DNA from: Oreocharis arfaki
Taxonomy: Eukaryota; Chordata; Aves; Passeriformes; Paramythiidae
Assembly: GCA_013398015.1 (NCBI GenBank)
Contig: VZRR01012417.1
Span: forward strand, 248,001-312,000
Reading direction: 5' to 3'
Length of the DNA: 64,000 bases
Shown: in pieces, positions 1 through 9,912 of the stretch
Layout: every line of letters begins with the position of its first letter
How positions within the stretch are numbered: position 1 is the first letter of the stretch
Translations under genes and position numbers: made by a program
Notes under the pieces: generated by a model
What the model saw: the letters and a program-made list of their open reading frames with translations, nothing else
Database searches by the model: none
What the model was told of the DNA's origin: nothing

Positions 1-77
1 TCACACACCTCTAATTTCCCCTGATGCGAATATTGACTTAACAACTGAGCAAATAGAAGAGACCTTGAAATACTTCC
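1..77 (+). CDS. TRAK1: TRAK1 exon, end of long-form N-terminal region (5' partial)
   Basis: Base 1 completes a codon begun upstream; codons from base 2 read HTPLISPDANIDLTTEQIEE followed by TLKYF, and the exon ends with one base of a split codon. A consensus donor (gtaagt) starts at 78. This matches the residues just before the LCAERVGQM stretch in the long TRAK1 isoform, the start of the HAP1-N homology region. With the acceptor at 26643 the split codon becomes CTT (Leu). The exon may begin before base 1, so its 5' border is unknown. Confidence 0.9.
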
Positions 78-1434
78 GTAAGTCAGAAATTAAGAAATTG
101 TACTGAGAAACAAATAAAATAGTGCTATTTTTGTTACCTTCTTTGAAGTATCTGTGCAATTCTTTGAAAGCTGTGGAGAGCAAGAGAACTGTTTGTGATT
201 TATTGCTTTGGTCTCCAAGATTGTGGTAGATAGAAAATGAAGGGAACATTTAATCAAGAACAGCCATTGCATTTGTGATTTGTGCATGCACCTTTCCACA
301 TTATCAAATACTGGAGAAACTGAAATACTTACTTTTGCTTGTGTTCTCTCTCAAAGAGACTGAAATTTCTGTATCTATGCAGCTTACAAAGCTTAGACCT
401 TTTTCCATGTCCACTTTTTTGAATGTGTTCTCTGGCACATTGCACTGTTGTCTGGTGGCACTATGTGCCAGCATCACAGAATGATGTTAAGTCATTTTGC
501 AGCAGCTTAAGCTTCTAGAAAAGCCTTCTGAAGAACCAAACTCTTGACCATTTGGTTGAGATGGTTTGTCCCTTCATTCTTTCTTTTGTTCATATTTGTA
601 GTATCAGACAAAAAAAAGTCTTCGTGCCTAGAGAGAACATGAGTTAGATTTGTGAGCTTCGTGGTTATTCGTTCTTTTGTTTGAGTCTGTAGATACTTTA
701 TCATGGTGAGTGGATTCATGTGCCTCTGGTTTCTTCTACTGTGGCTATAGACTTAGGTGTGCAATTAGAGAAGACTTCTGTGATTCATCTCAATGGCTAC
801 TGTGCTAAAGCAACGGCAGTGGATTTGCATGGATTGTAGTAGTACGTAGATTTAGGTAGACTTTCTGAGGCACTTCAGGAGGGAGTGTTACAGGGCTCAG
901 CACAAACCTGTGCAAAGATGGCTTCACTAGATTTTGAAGCATCTGAAGAATCACTTTGTAAGGAGCACAGCTGGTAAAGAAAAGCGTGAATAATATGAAG
1001 AACTGAGTTTCTGATGTTCATGGTTCAAAAAAGGGCGTGAAGTATTTTAGTAAATAACTTACATATGCTCTCCACCTACCCCCAATCGCACAAAAATGGT
1101 GGGAAGGGCAGGGAGACAAGCTGAAGCTCATCTATGGAATCAAGTGTACTACCCTGGTTTTGTATCAGCCCATTGGTGCTGTTACAATGATGGCAGAAGC
1201 TGGCTTAAATAAATATTTTGAAATGTAAGGTTTCCAAAGCCTTTAGTAAGCTGGTTAGTCCTGTCTCATGAGTAAAATTGTCTGCGTGGGTGGACTGTTG
1301 GAATAGCCATGGGAAAAATGTTTTGCTAGTGGGACAAGGAACTCAAAATTCCCCATGGCAGCATCCCTCTTCTGCCAGCTGAGGTCATGTGTGTGACTGC
1401 TGGGAATGGATGCAAAACGCAACATGTGTGGAAG

Positions 1435-2145
1435 ATGAATTGAGGACAGCCCTGAGAAGGACTTGGGGGTGTTGGTTGACAGCTCAACCCGATCCAGCAA
1501 TATGCACTTGTAGCCGAGAAAGCCAAATGTATCCTGAGCTTCATCGAAAGAAACATGGTCAGCAGGTTGAGGGAGGTCAAGGTCAAGGGAGGTGATTCTC
1601 CCTACCTACTCTGTCCTTGTGAGGACCCCACCTGGAGTATGTGTCCAGCTCTGGGACCTCCAACTTAAGAAGGACATGGACCTCTTGGAGCTAGTTCAGA
1701 GGGACATGAAAATGATCAGAGGCCTGGAGCACCTCTGCTGTGAAGACAGGCCAACAGAGCTGGAGTTGTTCAGCCTGGAGAAGAGAAGGCTTTGGGGAGA
1801 CTTCAGAGCACCTTTCAGTACTTAAAGGGGGATACAGGAAAGAAAGAGAGGGACTTTTAAGCAGGCCTTGTAGTGATAGGACAAGGGATAATGGCTTTAA
1901 ACCGACAGAGGGTCAGTTTAGATTAGTTATGTGGAAGAGATTCTTTACTGTGAGGGTGGTGAGGCACTGGAACAGGTTGCCCAAAGAAGCTGTGGATGTC
2001 CCATCCATAGAAATGATCAAGGTGAGGTTGGATGAGGCTTTGAGCAACCCTGTCTAGTGGAAGGTTCCCTGCCTATGGCAGGGTGTTTGGAACTAGATGA
2101 CTTTTAAAGGTCCCTTCCAACCCCAAACTCTTCTATTATTCTCTG
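1435..2145 (+). mobile_element. CR1 LINE fragment, 3' portion, plus strand
   Basis: The sequence follows the avian CR1 3' region: the block after gacagccctgagaagg, the 'hitting' of the reverse-transcriptase C-terminal relic, and the untranslated tail ending near ttctattattctctg, which resembles the CR1 terminal ATTCTRTG repeat. Frame 1740-2057 still reads FFTVRVVRHWNRLPKEAVDV and ends LDEALSNPV, the typical end of CR1 ORF2, so the terminal part has escaped stops. It is 5'-truncated, as most CR1 copies are. The 5' border is approximate. Confidence 0.9.
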
Positions 2146-2696
2146 AAAATGAAGCTGCGAACAACAGAGAAATTGGATAGCATAGCTGCCTGAAACTGTG
2201 AATACTTAACAATTTTATCTAGCTTATAGCTTACAAGCATAATGACTGCAGCTTTACCATGTTGCTGTGGTTGTAGATTTCTTCCAGTCAGCTGGCTTGA
2301 ATGAAAAAAACCCGAGTGTAATTCCTGCCACAGTGTATATTTTCTGCTTTTATTGGGAAGTAACTGCTTTAAAAAGAGGAAGCAAGCAAGGAGATCTTTG
2401 ATAAAGAAACATTTATTTCTTACTGCTTACAGGAAGCCATTTGTGTATAGATAGTAGTTCAAGAAGTTTAAGCAAATTTGGGTCTAGCCTTATACTGATA
2501 CCCTGGAAACTGAGATCTGACTTTACCCTTGTTCAGTTGCTGTGAACAAGTCCCAGAATCCATTTATACATGAGAGTGCAAGGTCATAATAACTTTGCAT
2601 GTTTCAAAATCATCATAGTGGTTGCAAACACTGGTTTATGGCAAAATTAACTATGAAAGTAAAAATACTATGTTAAGTAAGTTGGCAGAAAGGTTC

Positions 2697-2738
2697 TGTG
2701 AATTATGCCACCACCACTGTGAATTATGCCACCACCAC
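2697..2738. repeat. 21-bp direct doublet
   Basis: The unit tgtgaattatgccaccacca plus a final c occurs twice back to back without a mismatch. It is a small local duplication in intronic sequence with no evident function. Confidence 0.85.
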
Positions 2739-3599
2739 TTTGGAGAGTGTTCCAGGGTGTGACTGCTTGCACAATTTTCAGTGCTGCAATTAAGCTACCC
2801 CTCTTATGCCTGTTTAGTTTGTTTCAAAAATCTTGATTAGGGTGTGAGCAAATACTGCAACTTGTGTCTTTGAAAGTCTGATTTTCCAATGACTTTTGAA
2901 AATTTCCTTGCAGTTGTTTGTGTGGTGAGATTGATGCTGGTTTATAACCTGTTGGTGGGAATGTGATGAGTTTGCCACTGTGCTGATTCATATAGCAGAA
3001 GAATCAGCCATGACCCTTAGGCATACTGCTGTGGGTGGTTAGAGCAGATTTTTCTGCCTCTCTGTTGGTTTGGTTTTTTTGGTTTTGTTTTTTTTTTTTT
3101 TGAGATCCTCAGTCCAATTCACAACCACAAAGGCTCAGAATCAGTCATAATCTGCTGGGCCACGTAATGCGAGAGGATGGACATAAGGCTACTTAGCTCT
3201 CCTTTTTAATTAATTTTTGATGATATTGGTAGAAAGATGAATAGTCAAATATCCAAGAATTTTAATTTATTCACTGCTTTTTGTGGGAATTTGAGCTACG
3301 ACACAGAATAGGTGATGTAGAGAATTAGTTCTTAAAATTTAGTTGGCCATTGGGTAAGAAGGCAATTGGGAGGAACTGAATAGTATTATGCCTGCAACTG
3401 TTCTTTTACATTCTGGAACTCCAAAGCACATCTTTGTTATTATTTCCTTCAGATGGAAGGCTGAGCCAGCTTTTGCCAAATGAATAAAACTGATCTTACC
3501 CTAAAGCATAATCAAATAAATTGTCATCTGACCAGTCTCATTAAACTGTTGAGGCGGAGTGTCTTTTGAGTAAGCCTAAATGAATGTATGATACAGCAA

Positions 3600-4330
3600 A
3601 ATGACATTCCATCTCCCTGCCCCCAGATTAGGGGCAGTCAAGCTCACTTTTAGCTGGGGGCTGTGGGGGAGGTCTGTGTGAGAGCCAGGCTGAGCACAGC
3701 TACCAGGGGCAGTGAGCAGGCACAGCAGTCTGGGTTTTTCCTTGGCAACTTAAGGGGACAGGGCCCATCTGGGAACTCTCCGAGAAACTGAGTGTGCCCG
3801 CTGCTGCGTGTAAGGTAAAGGGTAAGGCGAGCCACAGGAATATGGGCCTCGCCAAGTCCTAGTGGCTCCTGAGAAGCTGTCAGCTGCTCTTGACCCAAGG
3901 GTGTCCTGAGCCTTCTTTGGAGCTGCTGCTCATTACGGATGGCCAAGTACCTTTTTAGCTGATGGTTGCTGGAAAGTCCTCTCTAACAGCCAGGTCTGCA
4001 GCACAGCTCCCAACAGATGTAGTAGTTTCTGTGGAACGGTGCAAAGAAGGGATCCTCATCTGAGTTCAGAGCAACCTAAGCCTTCAGACATGGTGGCAGT
4101 GTGCCACAGGTGCATTCTCCAGGTTTTGGAGCACTTGTCCCTCAGGGCAGAGGCTTTAGCCCAGAAAGAGCTTCAGATTCAAAGGCAACCCTGCAAGAGT
4201 CAGGTTGCTAGAGGTGCCTAGAGCTGCTCCCTGTCTTGAGGTAGAGAGGGATGGCCTTCATTTATGCAGCTGCTGTTGAAAAGCTGTCACCAGGTGGAGA
4301 AGTTGAGAGGAGGTCAGCAGGCTGTGCAAC
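3600..4330. other. GC-richer intronic stretch, unclassified
   Basis: This stretch is visibly richer in G and C than its surroundings and abuts a CR1 fragment on its right. It may be a more internal part of a transposon or an old LTR, but I could not match it to a family. Its open frames (for example 3650-3946 minus) show no known motif. Confidence 0.3.
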
Positions 4331-4720
4331 ATCACAGAGGATGAGACATAGGCAGGATCTAGGAGTGGCTGAGACACCGAAGGATTGTGCTCCCATTCAG
4401 AGGGACCTTGGCAGGCTGGAGACATGAGTCAAGAGCAGCCCTGTGCTATTCAGCAGAGGGAAGTGCAAAGTCCTGCAGCTGGGGAGGAGCAACCCCATGC
4501 ACCAGTAGATGCTGGGGTCCAACTGTTGGAACACAGCCTTGCAGAAAACGACCTGGGGCATCCTGGTGGACACCAGGATGGACATGAGCCAGAAATATGC
4601 TCCTGCTGAAAAGCAGACTAATGGCATCCTGAGCTGTGTTAGGGAGGAGCATTGCCAGCAGTTTGAGGGAGCTGTACTCAAAGCTGGCGAGGCCACGCCT
4701 GGAGTGTTTGGTCCTGTTCT
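4330..4720 (+). mobile_element. CR1 LINE fragment, internal, truncated at both ends
   Basis: The run from 'cattcagagggacc' through 'ctgcagctggggagga', 'atgagccag' and 'gccagcagtttgaggg' to 'gaggccacgcctggagt' follows the CR1 ORF2 reverse-transcriptase 3' half on the plus strand. Homology stops near 4720 before the 3' UTR, so the copy has lost its 3' end, which normal CR1 integration does not cause and which implies a later deletion or rearrangement. The left border is approximate. Confidence 0.85.
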
Positions 4721-7700
4721 GGCCGCCCTTATTCTGTATTCCTTCTGTGTAATGCATTCCTTTCCTCTCCCAGGAAGCTGCAATCATGTCTCTCGGTGGG
4801 TTTTTTGCCTTGTTAGAAAAATAGGTCATAACCATGCAGCTGTAATATTTTTTTCTAGCCAATCGAGCACAGTATTAAGCTCAACTTCATTTTAGAAATG
4901 TTTTTGCTGTCTCCAGGAAAAATATAATAATTTAAAAAAAGGAGATTGTAGTGTACATTATATCCAGGTGGTGAACAGTTTGCAAAATTTGTTTCTTTAA
5001 AGCTTTATGCTTGATTTTCTTAATTCTAGATAGGGGTGTATTCTCTTCAATGTCTGTCTCTTGCTGTTATGGTCTTATTTACAGTGTTTAAGTGTGCCCA
5101 GTGATACCTTAATTAAACTACACAGCTGGTTTTGCAGGAAGGTTGCCAAAGACATCAATTTTGATTTTATACAAATGCAAAAATAGTGCTCTCCAGTAAT
5201 TATTTGGGGGAAGGGAGAAATAATCCTTTCATGTGGAAAATAGCTTTTTGTCATTAAGTACTTTAATTTCATCTGACTGGCCCTGTCTCATGTTAAATCA
5301 TTTTGTTTCAGTGGGAGAACAGTTAGACCCTCTTCTGCATTAAAAGTCTTTTCCTTGTACCAGGTGAGGTCAATGTGCCCTTAGGATGTGAAGCCACGAG
5401 CTCTGTCCCATCTGTAGGAAACACCTGTACTGTTCTGAAGCCCTGGATAGTCCTCCCAGTTGGATGAAGGAGAGTCAATCAAATCGGAAGCACCCGTTTT
5501 TCTAAATACCAGTTCTGAAAGCTGCTGGTAATAATGCCCTCAGTGCTGTAGATTTTACTCTGGGTTCTCCTCTTTCCAGGTTAAGGAAGACTTCTTGATA
5601 AGCAAAACACTACAGTGGAAGAGATCACTGTCCTAAGTTGCAGAGTTGTTTGCCCTTACTAAATGTGTAGTCACAGGATGACTCCTATTCAGTATTCTTT
5701 TAGAAGCTGGAAACACCACTAACTCTTCACTTCAGTAAGTTATTCCAGTTTATAAATCAGTGTGACAGCCCATCCTTGAAAATCAGTTGGGCTTTTAAAT
5801 ATGCCTAGTTTGTCAGTTTGCAAAGTATGTGTTGTGGCAATGCCTGGCTTTGATCAATATGCATTGCATAGTGGTGGCCTGTACAGCTACTGCTCTGATA
5901 AAAAGGACTCCAGACGATGTTAATGGGATGGGCAACTTTATCCTGAGTGGTGGTGATGGTACTGGTGACTGTAGAAAATGATGATGCGATACGGTGTTTA
6001 ATTATCTGAACCATCCTGAGGCTGTAGCCAAGAAAAGAAATGTGACCCAGAGGTAATCAAATGGGAGGTAATCCATTGCAGCTGCCATGGAAATTCTCCA
6101 TCCAACTCCAGTGTTCAGTTTCGAAGCATCCTCGCAAAATTGTAAAAGGTTTGGAGAAAAAAGCTGAGAATGACTAAGCATGAAAACACAGGATTTATAG
6201 TGACATGCTATGTAATGACATCCTTTTAAGCCTTTATTTGCCAGCAGAGATGACTTGCTTCTGCTTTGCACCCTAGCAGCACAGTGCACTACAGTCTTGG
6301 GTCTGCTGCTGTGGGGTAGATGAAAGCACCTTTGTCAAAAATTCTCTTCAAACAAAGGAAGGGGTTTGTATGGTTTTTATAACCTGGGTAATTTAGGCCC
6401 ATCAGTTTAATGCTGACCTATGGCATAGATTTATTTCAGCAAAAAGGAGAGGGCTCTTGAGCTTTTCAAGCCATCTTTTCTGACTAATGAAACCCCTTTG
6501 TAACCACAAACTTTAGGAATTCTTAGTCTAGCTGTTTACAGTTAACTACCAAAATTCTTTATCAATCTGTGTGTTTTGCCCTGTGGAGAACAGATGAAAG
6601 GGGAGGGGTTTGTTTAGTTAGAAGTAAATATTAAAAAATAGAACAAAATTTAGCAGCTGAAAGGGAATGCTGAACGAATGTGAATAACTGTATTTGGGTT
6701 TGGAACAGGAAAATGCAGCCTCCTTATGGTTGCAGACCTACTACGCTAAATCTTTTTTTAACTCCATTTTATATGAACTTTTAGGCAAGTAATACAATAA
6801 TACCCCAACCAAATATAGCACTGCAGTATGGAGATTTGAACACATAGAGGTTCAAAGTTTGTAGAATCAATCCACCAGAAAAAATAGACTGTTCTGGTAA
6901 GTTTACTATAAAATTAATCTGATACACTCCTGAAGGAAGGAAAATTAGGGCTGCAAAGGCTGAAAGTAGGTTCTTGCAAGTGTGCAGCTGCTTTGTTGTC
7001 TTGGTCACAAATTTCCATTCAACTTGACAACCCTTCCAGCTTTATAGAGCTACAATTGCTCATATAATTGAAGGGATGCTTGGGAGTGGATACCTGGATA
7101 TATAGTATTCTGTCTGCCCAGGGTTTCTGTCTTCGTGCTGGGAAGATAACACACTTATTCCGTGTTTCCAAGTCTCTTGAGGAGTTCTAAAATCATTTGG
7201 CCACATGAGTGATTTTCTCCCCAGAAAAGTAATGCCTTTCTGGATTACACCAGTATGCTTACAATCAGATCTGTAAAAAAAAATCAATAAAGCAAACAAA
7301 CAAAAAAGCCCTAAGCCCCTACTTTGAACTATTTTATCCTGTCTCATTGAGAGGGAGTATGTGTGCCATGGGAAGGACAGTGAGAAGAAAATTCTAGCAT
7401 GTTGAAGATTTCCTTTGTTTAAAATGTCAGCAAATAAAAAAAGGAGATTGTCCCTGCAGCAATTTAAGGTGGTAGCCAGTGCTAATTCTTTCCATTTTAA
7501 ATGCTTATTCAATAGCATTACCAGACTGAGATTACCTTTTGGACAAAAATAATACAAGTGGAACAAATAGCTTATATGCAGAGCAATTGAGTTGATGTTG
7601 CCATAGGAACCTTTATTTTTCTCTGTCGGTATTTTAATGGTGCAGCCTTAATTGCATTTAATAACATGTATAGTTTTTTCCTTGCGAGTATGCGTAACTG

Positions 7701-7826
7701 AAACTCTGCAAGACTCAAAGCTACTGCAGCGACAACTTCTTATACCAGTAAAGCTGAAATACTGATGTGGTCAAGAAACCAAAGCATTTTCCTCTGCACA
7801 GCCTGACTATTTCTTACCTATTCCTG

Positions 7827-8054
7827 TTGAAGCAAAGTGGTACCAGTCAGGGAGGAGAATAAGCGATAACAACCTGGAAGAGATGTGAGTGAAGGTGAAC
7901 TTTATAGATACCTACAAAACCATGAGTGATTGAAAAGGAGAGGTGAGCTGAGTGTTCAGATGTCCAGAGATGGAAGCATCAAATTAAGTTAGTCAATTTG
8001 AGTTCCAAAGTAAAAGGTGGGGGGGATGGTGTTGTATATCATGAGCAGTAGATG
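7827..8054 (+). repeat. Direct duplication, copy A (joined to copy B by an N)
   Basis: 228 bases from ttgaagcaaa to gagcagtagatg, repeated at 8057-8283 with only a handful of differences, including a 5-base insertion and a G-run length change. A single N at 8055 separates the copies. This looks like an unresolved assembly join rather than a biological tandem repeat. Confidence 0.9.
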
Positions 8055-8056
8055 NA

Positions 8057-8283
8057 TTGAAGCAAAGCAAAGTGGTACCGGGCAGGGAGGAGAATAAGCA
8101 ATAACAACCTGGAAGAGACGTGAGTGAGGGTGAACTTTATAGATACATACAAAACCATGAGTGATTGAAAAGGAGAGGTGAGCTGAGTGTTCAGATGTCC
8201 AGAGATGGAAGCATCAAATTAAGTTAGTCAATGTGAGTTCCAAAGCAAAAGGTGGGGGGGTTGTATATCATGAGCAGTAGATG
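8057..8283 (+). repeat. Direct duplication, copy B
   Basis: Second copy of the 7827-8054 segment. It carries an extra gcaaa near the start and lacks several bases after the G run. Flanking sequence after 8283 is unique. No gene or transposon was recognised in it. Confidence 0.9.
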
Positions 8284-9428
8284 TGTGGAGCTCCTTGCAG
8301 GAGGATGTTGGAGATGCTAAAAATGTATGTGGGCTCCAGAACAGAGAGGATAAGTTGTTCAAGAATTGCTAAAAGTAGTAGCTGTCTCTGTCTCAGGCTG
8401 TCTCTGATGATGAAGAAATTAGAGGTTGGGAGGGCAGTTGTGGGAAATGTTGAGCAGTTCTCTGTTGCCTGCTCATGGCTGTTCTTGTGGATGGAGTCTT
8501 TGGCTAGACAGACACTGAGGACTTCCTTGGTCAGACCCAATATGGCGTCCTACTTTGTGTTATTAACTCAGGTTACAACTTACTGTATCCCAGTGCTTCT
8601 ACTGGTGTTTGCAAAGAAATAGCATTTCCTAAAAAAGGGGGAGAGATGAGTGAAGAATATGTGCTGGTTATGAACAAAATGGATGTCAATCCCCTTGGTA
8701 TCTGTGCCTGCACATATTCAGACGTGCTTTTTGAATTGCTGTGTTTGATGATTTAATGCCATCTGTTCCTCAGACAGGTTCTCTCCTAATAGCTTAAACA
8801 CAATTTTTTTGGGGGGTTGCAAAAGTATTTTCTTCTATTTCCAAAACACTGAACACAAACGTTAAGTTATTCTGGGTGATGACCTTCAGCATTTTTAGGA
8901 ATAGAGTAGTGAAAATTTGACCTAACCTCTTGTTTTCAGCTATGAAACTTAGATGCTTGGAGAAAAAAAAAAAAGAAAACGGGCTGTGGTTCATGGAGAG
9001 GGCAAAAAGTAGAAACAGATTAGCTTTTTCTTGCAAGGAGAAATGTATTGCTGTCCTGATTTTGCTGATTCTTTCCTTTTTTTGTCTGGCATTTCTCAAC
9101 AGCAGGATGCAGAAGGGGTTCTATTATATCAGAGCACAATAGTGTAACAAAGCAGTAACACAGTTTAATTTTCCATGGGGAAGGCAGGCTTTTATCAAAC
9201 CGTGTGGAGGAGAGTAGTGATGGACTAGATTTTCATTATTAATGTACTGCATGTCCCCAGTGAATTGCAACAGTGTGATGCTGTTGTTCTGTGAGCAGTG
9301 GCAATGAGTTGTATCATCTTTCTTAGCAACGATTTTTGTTTCCAGCATGGAGGACTCCTTCTAGTCTGTAAAGCCAGAGAGAGCAAAATGCATTTTCTTC
9401 ATCTCTGCATCGCTTTTGGAGCCAGCTC

Positions 9429-9442
9429 GTCTCCATGGCAAC
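9429..9442 (+). promoter_or_regulatory. RFX X-box-like site upstream of the alternative first exon
   Basis: GTCTCCATGGCAAC fits the relaxed X-box pattern of two half sites around AT (right half GGCAAC is exact; the left half departs from the strict form). It lies 407 bases before the start codon at 9849. About 80 bases further on, AACGTCA at 9521-9527 is a CRE-like half site. RFX factors commonly drive ciliary and neuronal promoters. That this is the promoter of the MQKF form is inference from position only. Confidence 0.35.
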
Positions 9443-9848
9443 ACATTAGCCTGAAAGAGATGTGGAGACTGGGGAGGAAAGGAATGAGTTAGAGCCAGCC
9501 GGGCGGTGGTGTGTGTCCCCAACGTCAGCGCATCAGCCTTTTGATAGGAGGATTTTGTTAACACCCATCCAAGGCTCCTGTGCAGAGCTTCTTTATCAGA
9601 GGAGCTGCCAGGGCATCTGCTTCCTTTCTGCATCCTTTTTCTATCTTTTTTTTTTTTCTTCCAAACACACCATCCACACCCCCGTTTTATTTTAGTTGCG
9701 GCCTCAGTGAAGATGTGCAGCTCATTTTCAGCTTCCCGTGAGCTGCCTTGTGCTTTGGCATTTTGCAAAGGCAGGAAGGCATGGCTGCATTTCACTTGAC
9801 CTTAGCCGCGAAGTGAAATCTCCTGTATGTCACTGAAGGATACTGACT

Positions 9849-9912
9849 ATGCAGAAATTTATTGAAGCAGATTATTATGAACTGGACTGGTATTATGAAG
9901 AATGCACGGATG
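9849..9912 (+). CDS. TRAK1: TRAK1 alternative first coding exon (MQKF form)
   Basis: The start codon has A at -3. The exon encodes 21 residues beginning MQKFIEADYYELDWYYEE, then CTD, and ends with one G of a split codon before the donor gtaaat at 9913. Joined to 26643 the codon becomes GTT, giving CTDVLCAERVGQM. I recall a human TRAK1 isoform with an almost identical start, so this exon is probably conserved across amniotes. The peptide is strikingly acidic and aromatic (five Tyr, one Trp). It is too short to be detected as a stand-alone gene. It replaces all N-terminal residues of the long form, including the segment encoded at 1-77. Confidence 0.88.

Larger units (their letters stand above)
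78..9848 (+). other. Intron or upstream flank of the second alternative first exon
   Basis: For the long form this is the first part of a 26.5-kb intron. It holds two plus-strand CR1 fragments (about 1435-2145 and 4330-4720), a 21-bp doublet at 2697-2738, a GC-richer unclassified stretch at about 3600-4330, and a duplicated segment around a single N at 8055. The last 500 bases probably contain the promoter and 5' UTR of the exon at 9849. The many short open frames here have no recognisable family and overlap repeats or intron, so I do not call them genes. Confidence 0.6.

Noticed and set aside
1740..2057. 105-codon plus-strand frame
   Set aside because: It is the C-terminal relic of CR1 ORF2 (FFTVRVVRHWNRLPKE...), not a host gene.
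4397..4895. Overlapping frames of 128-138 codons on both strands
   Set aside because: They arise from the GC-rich CR1 fragment and its flank; none has a credible protein family.
7060..7566. 168-codon minus-strand frame
   Set aside because: Long but without recognisable motifs, lying in intron DNA with ordinary composition; no splice or family support.
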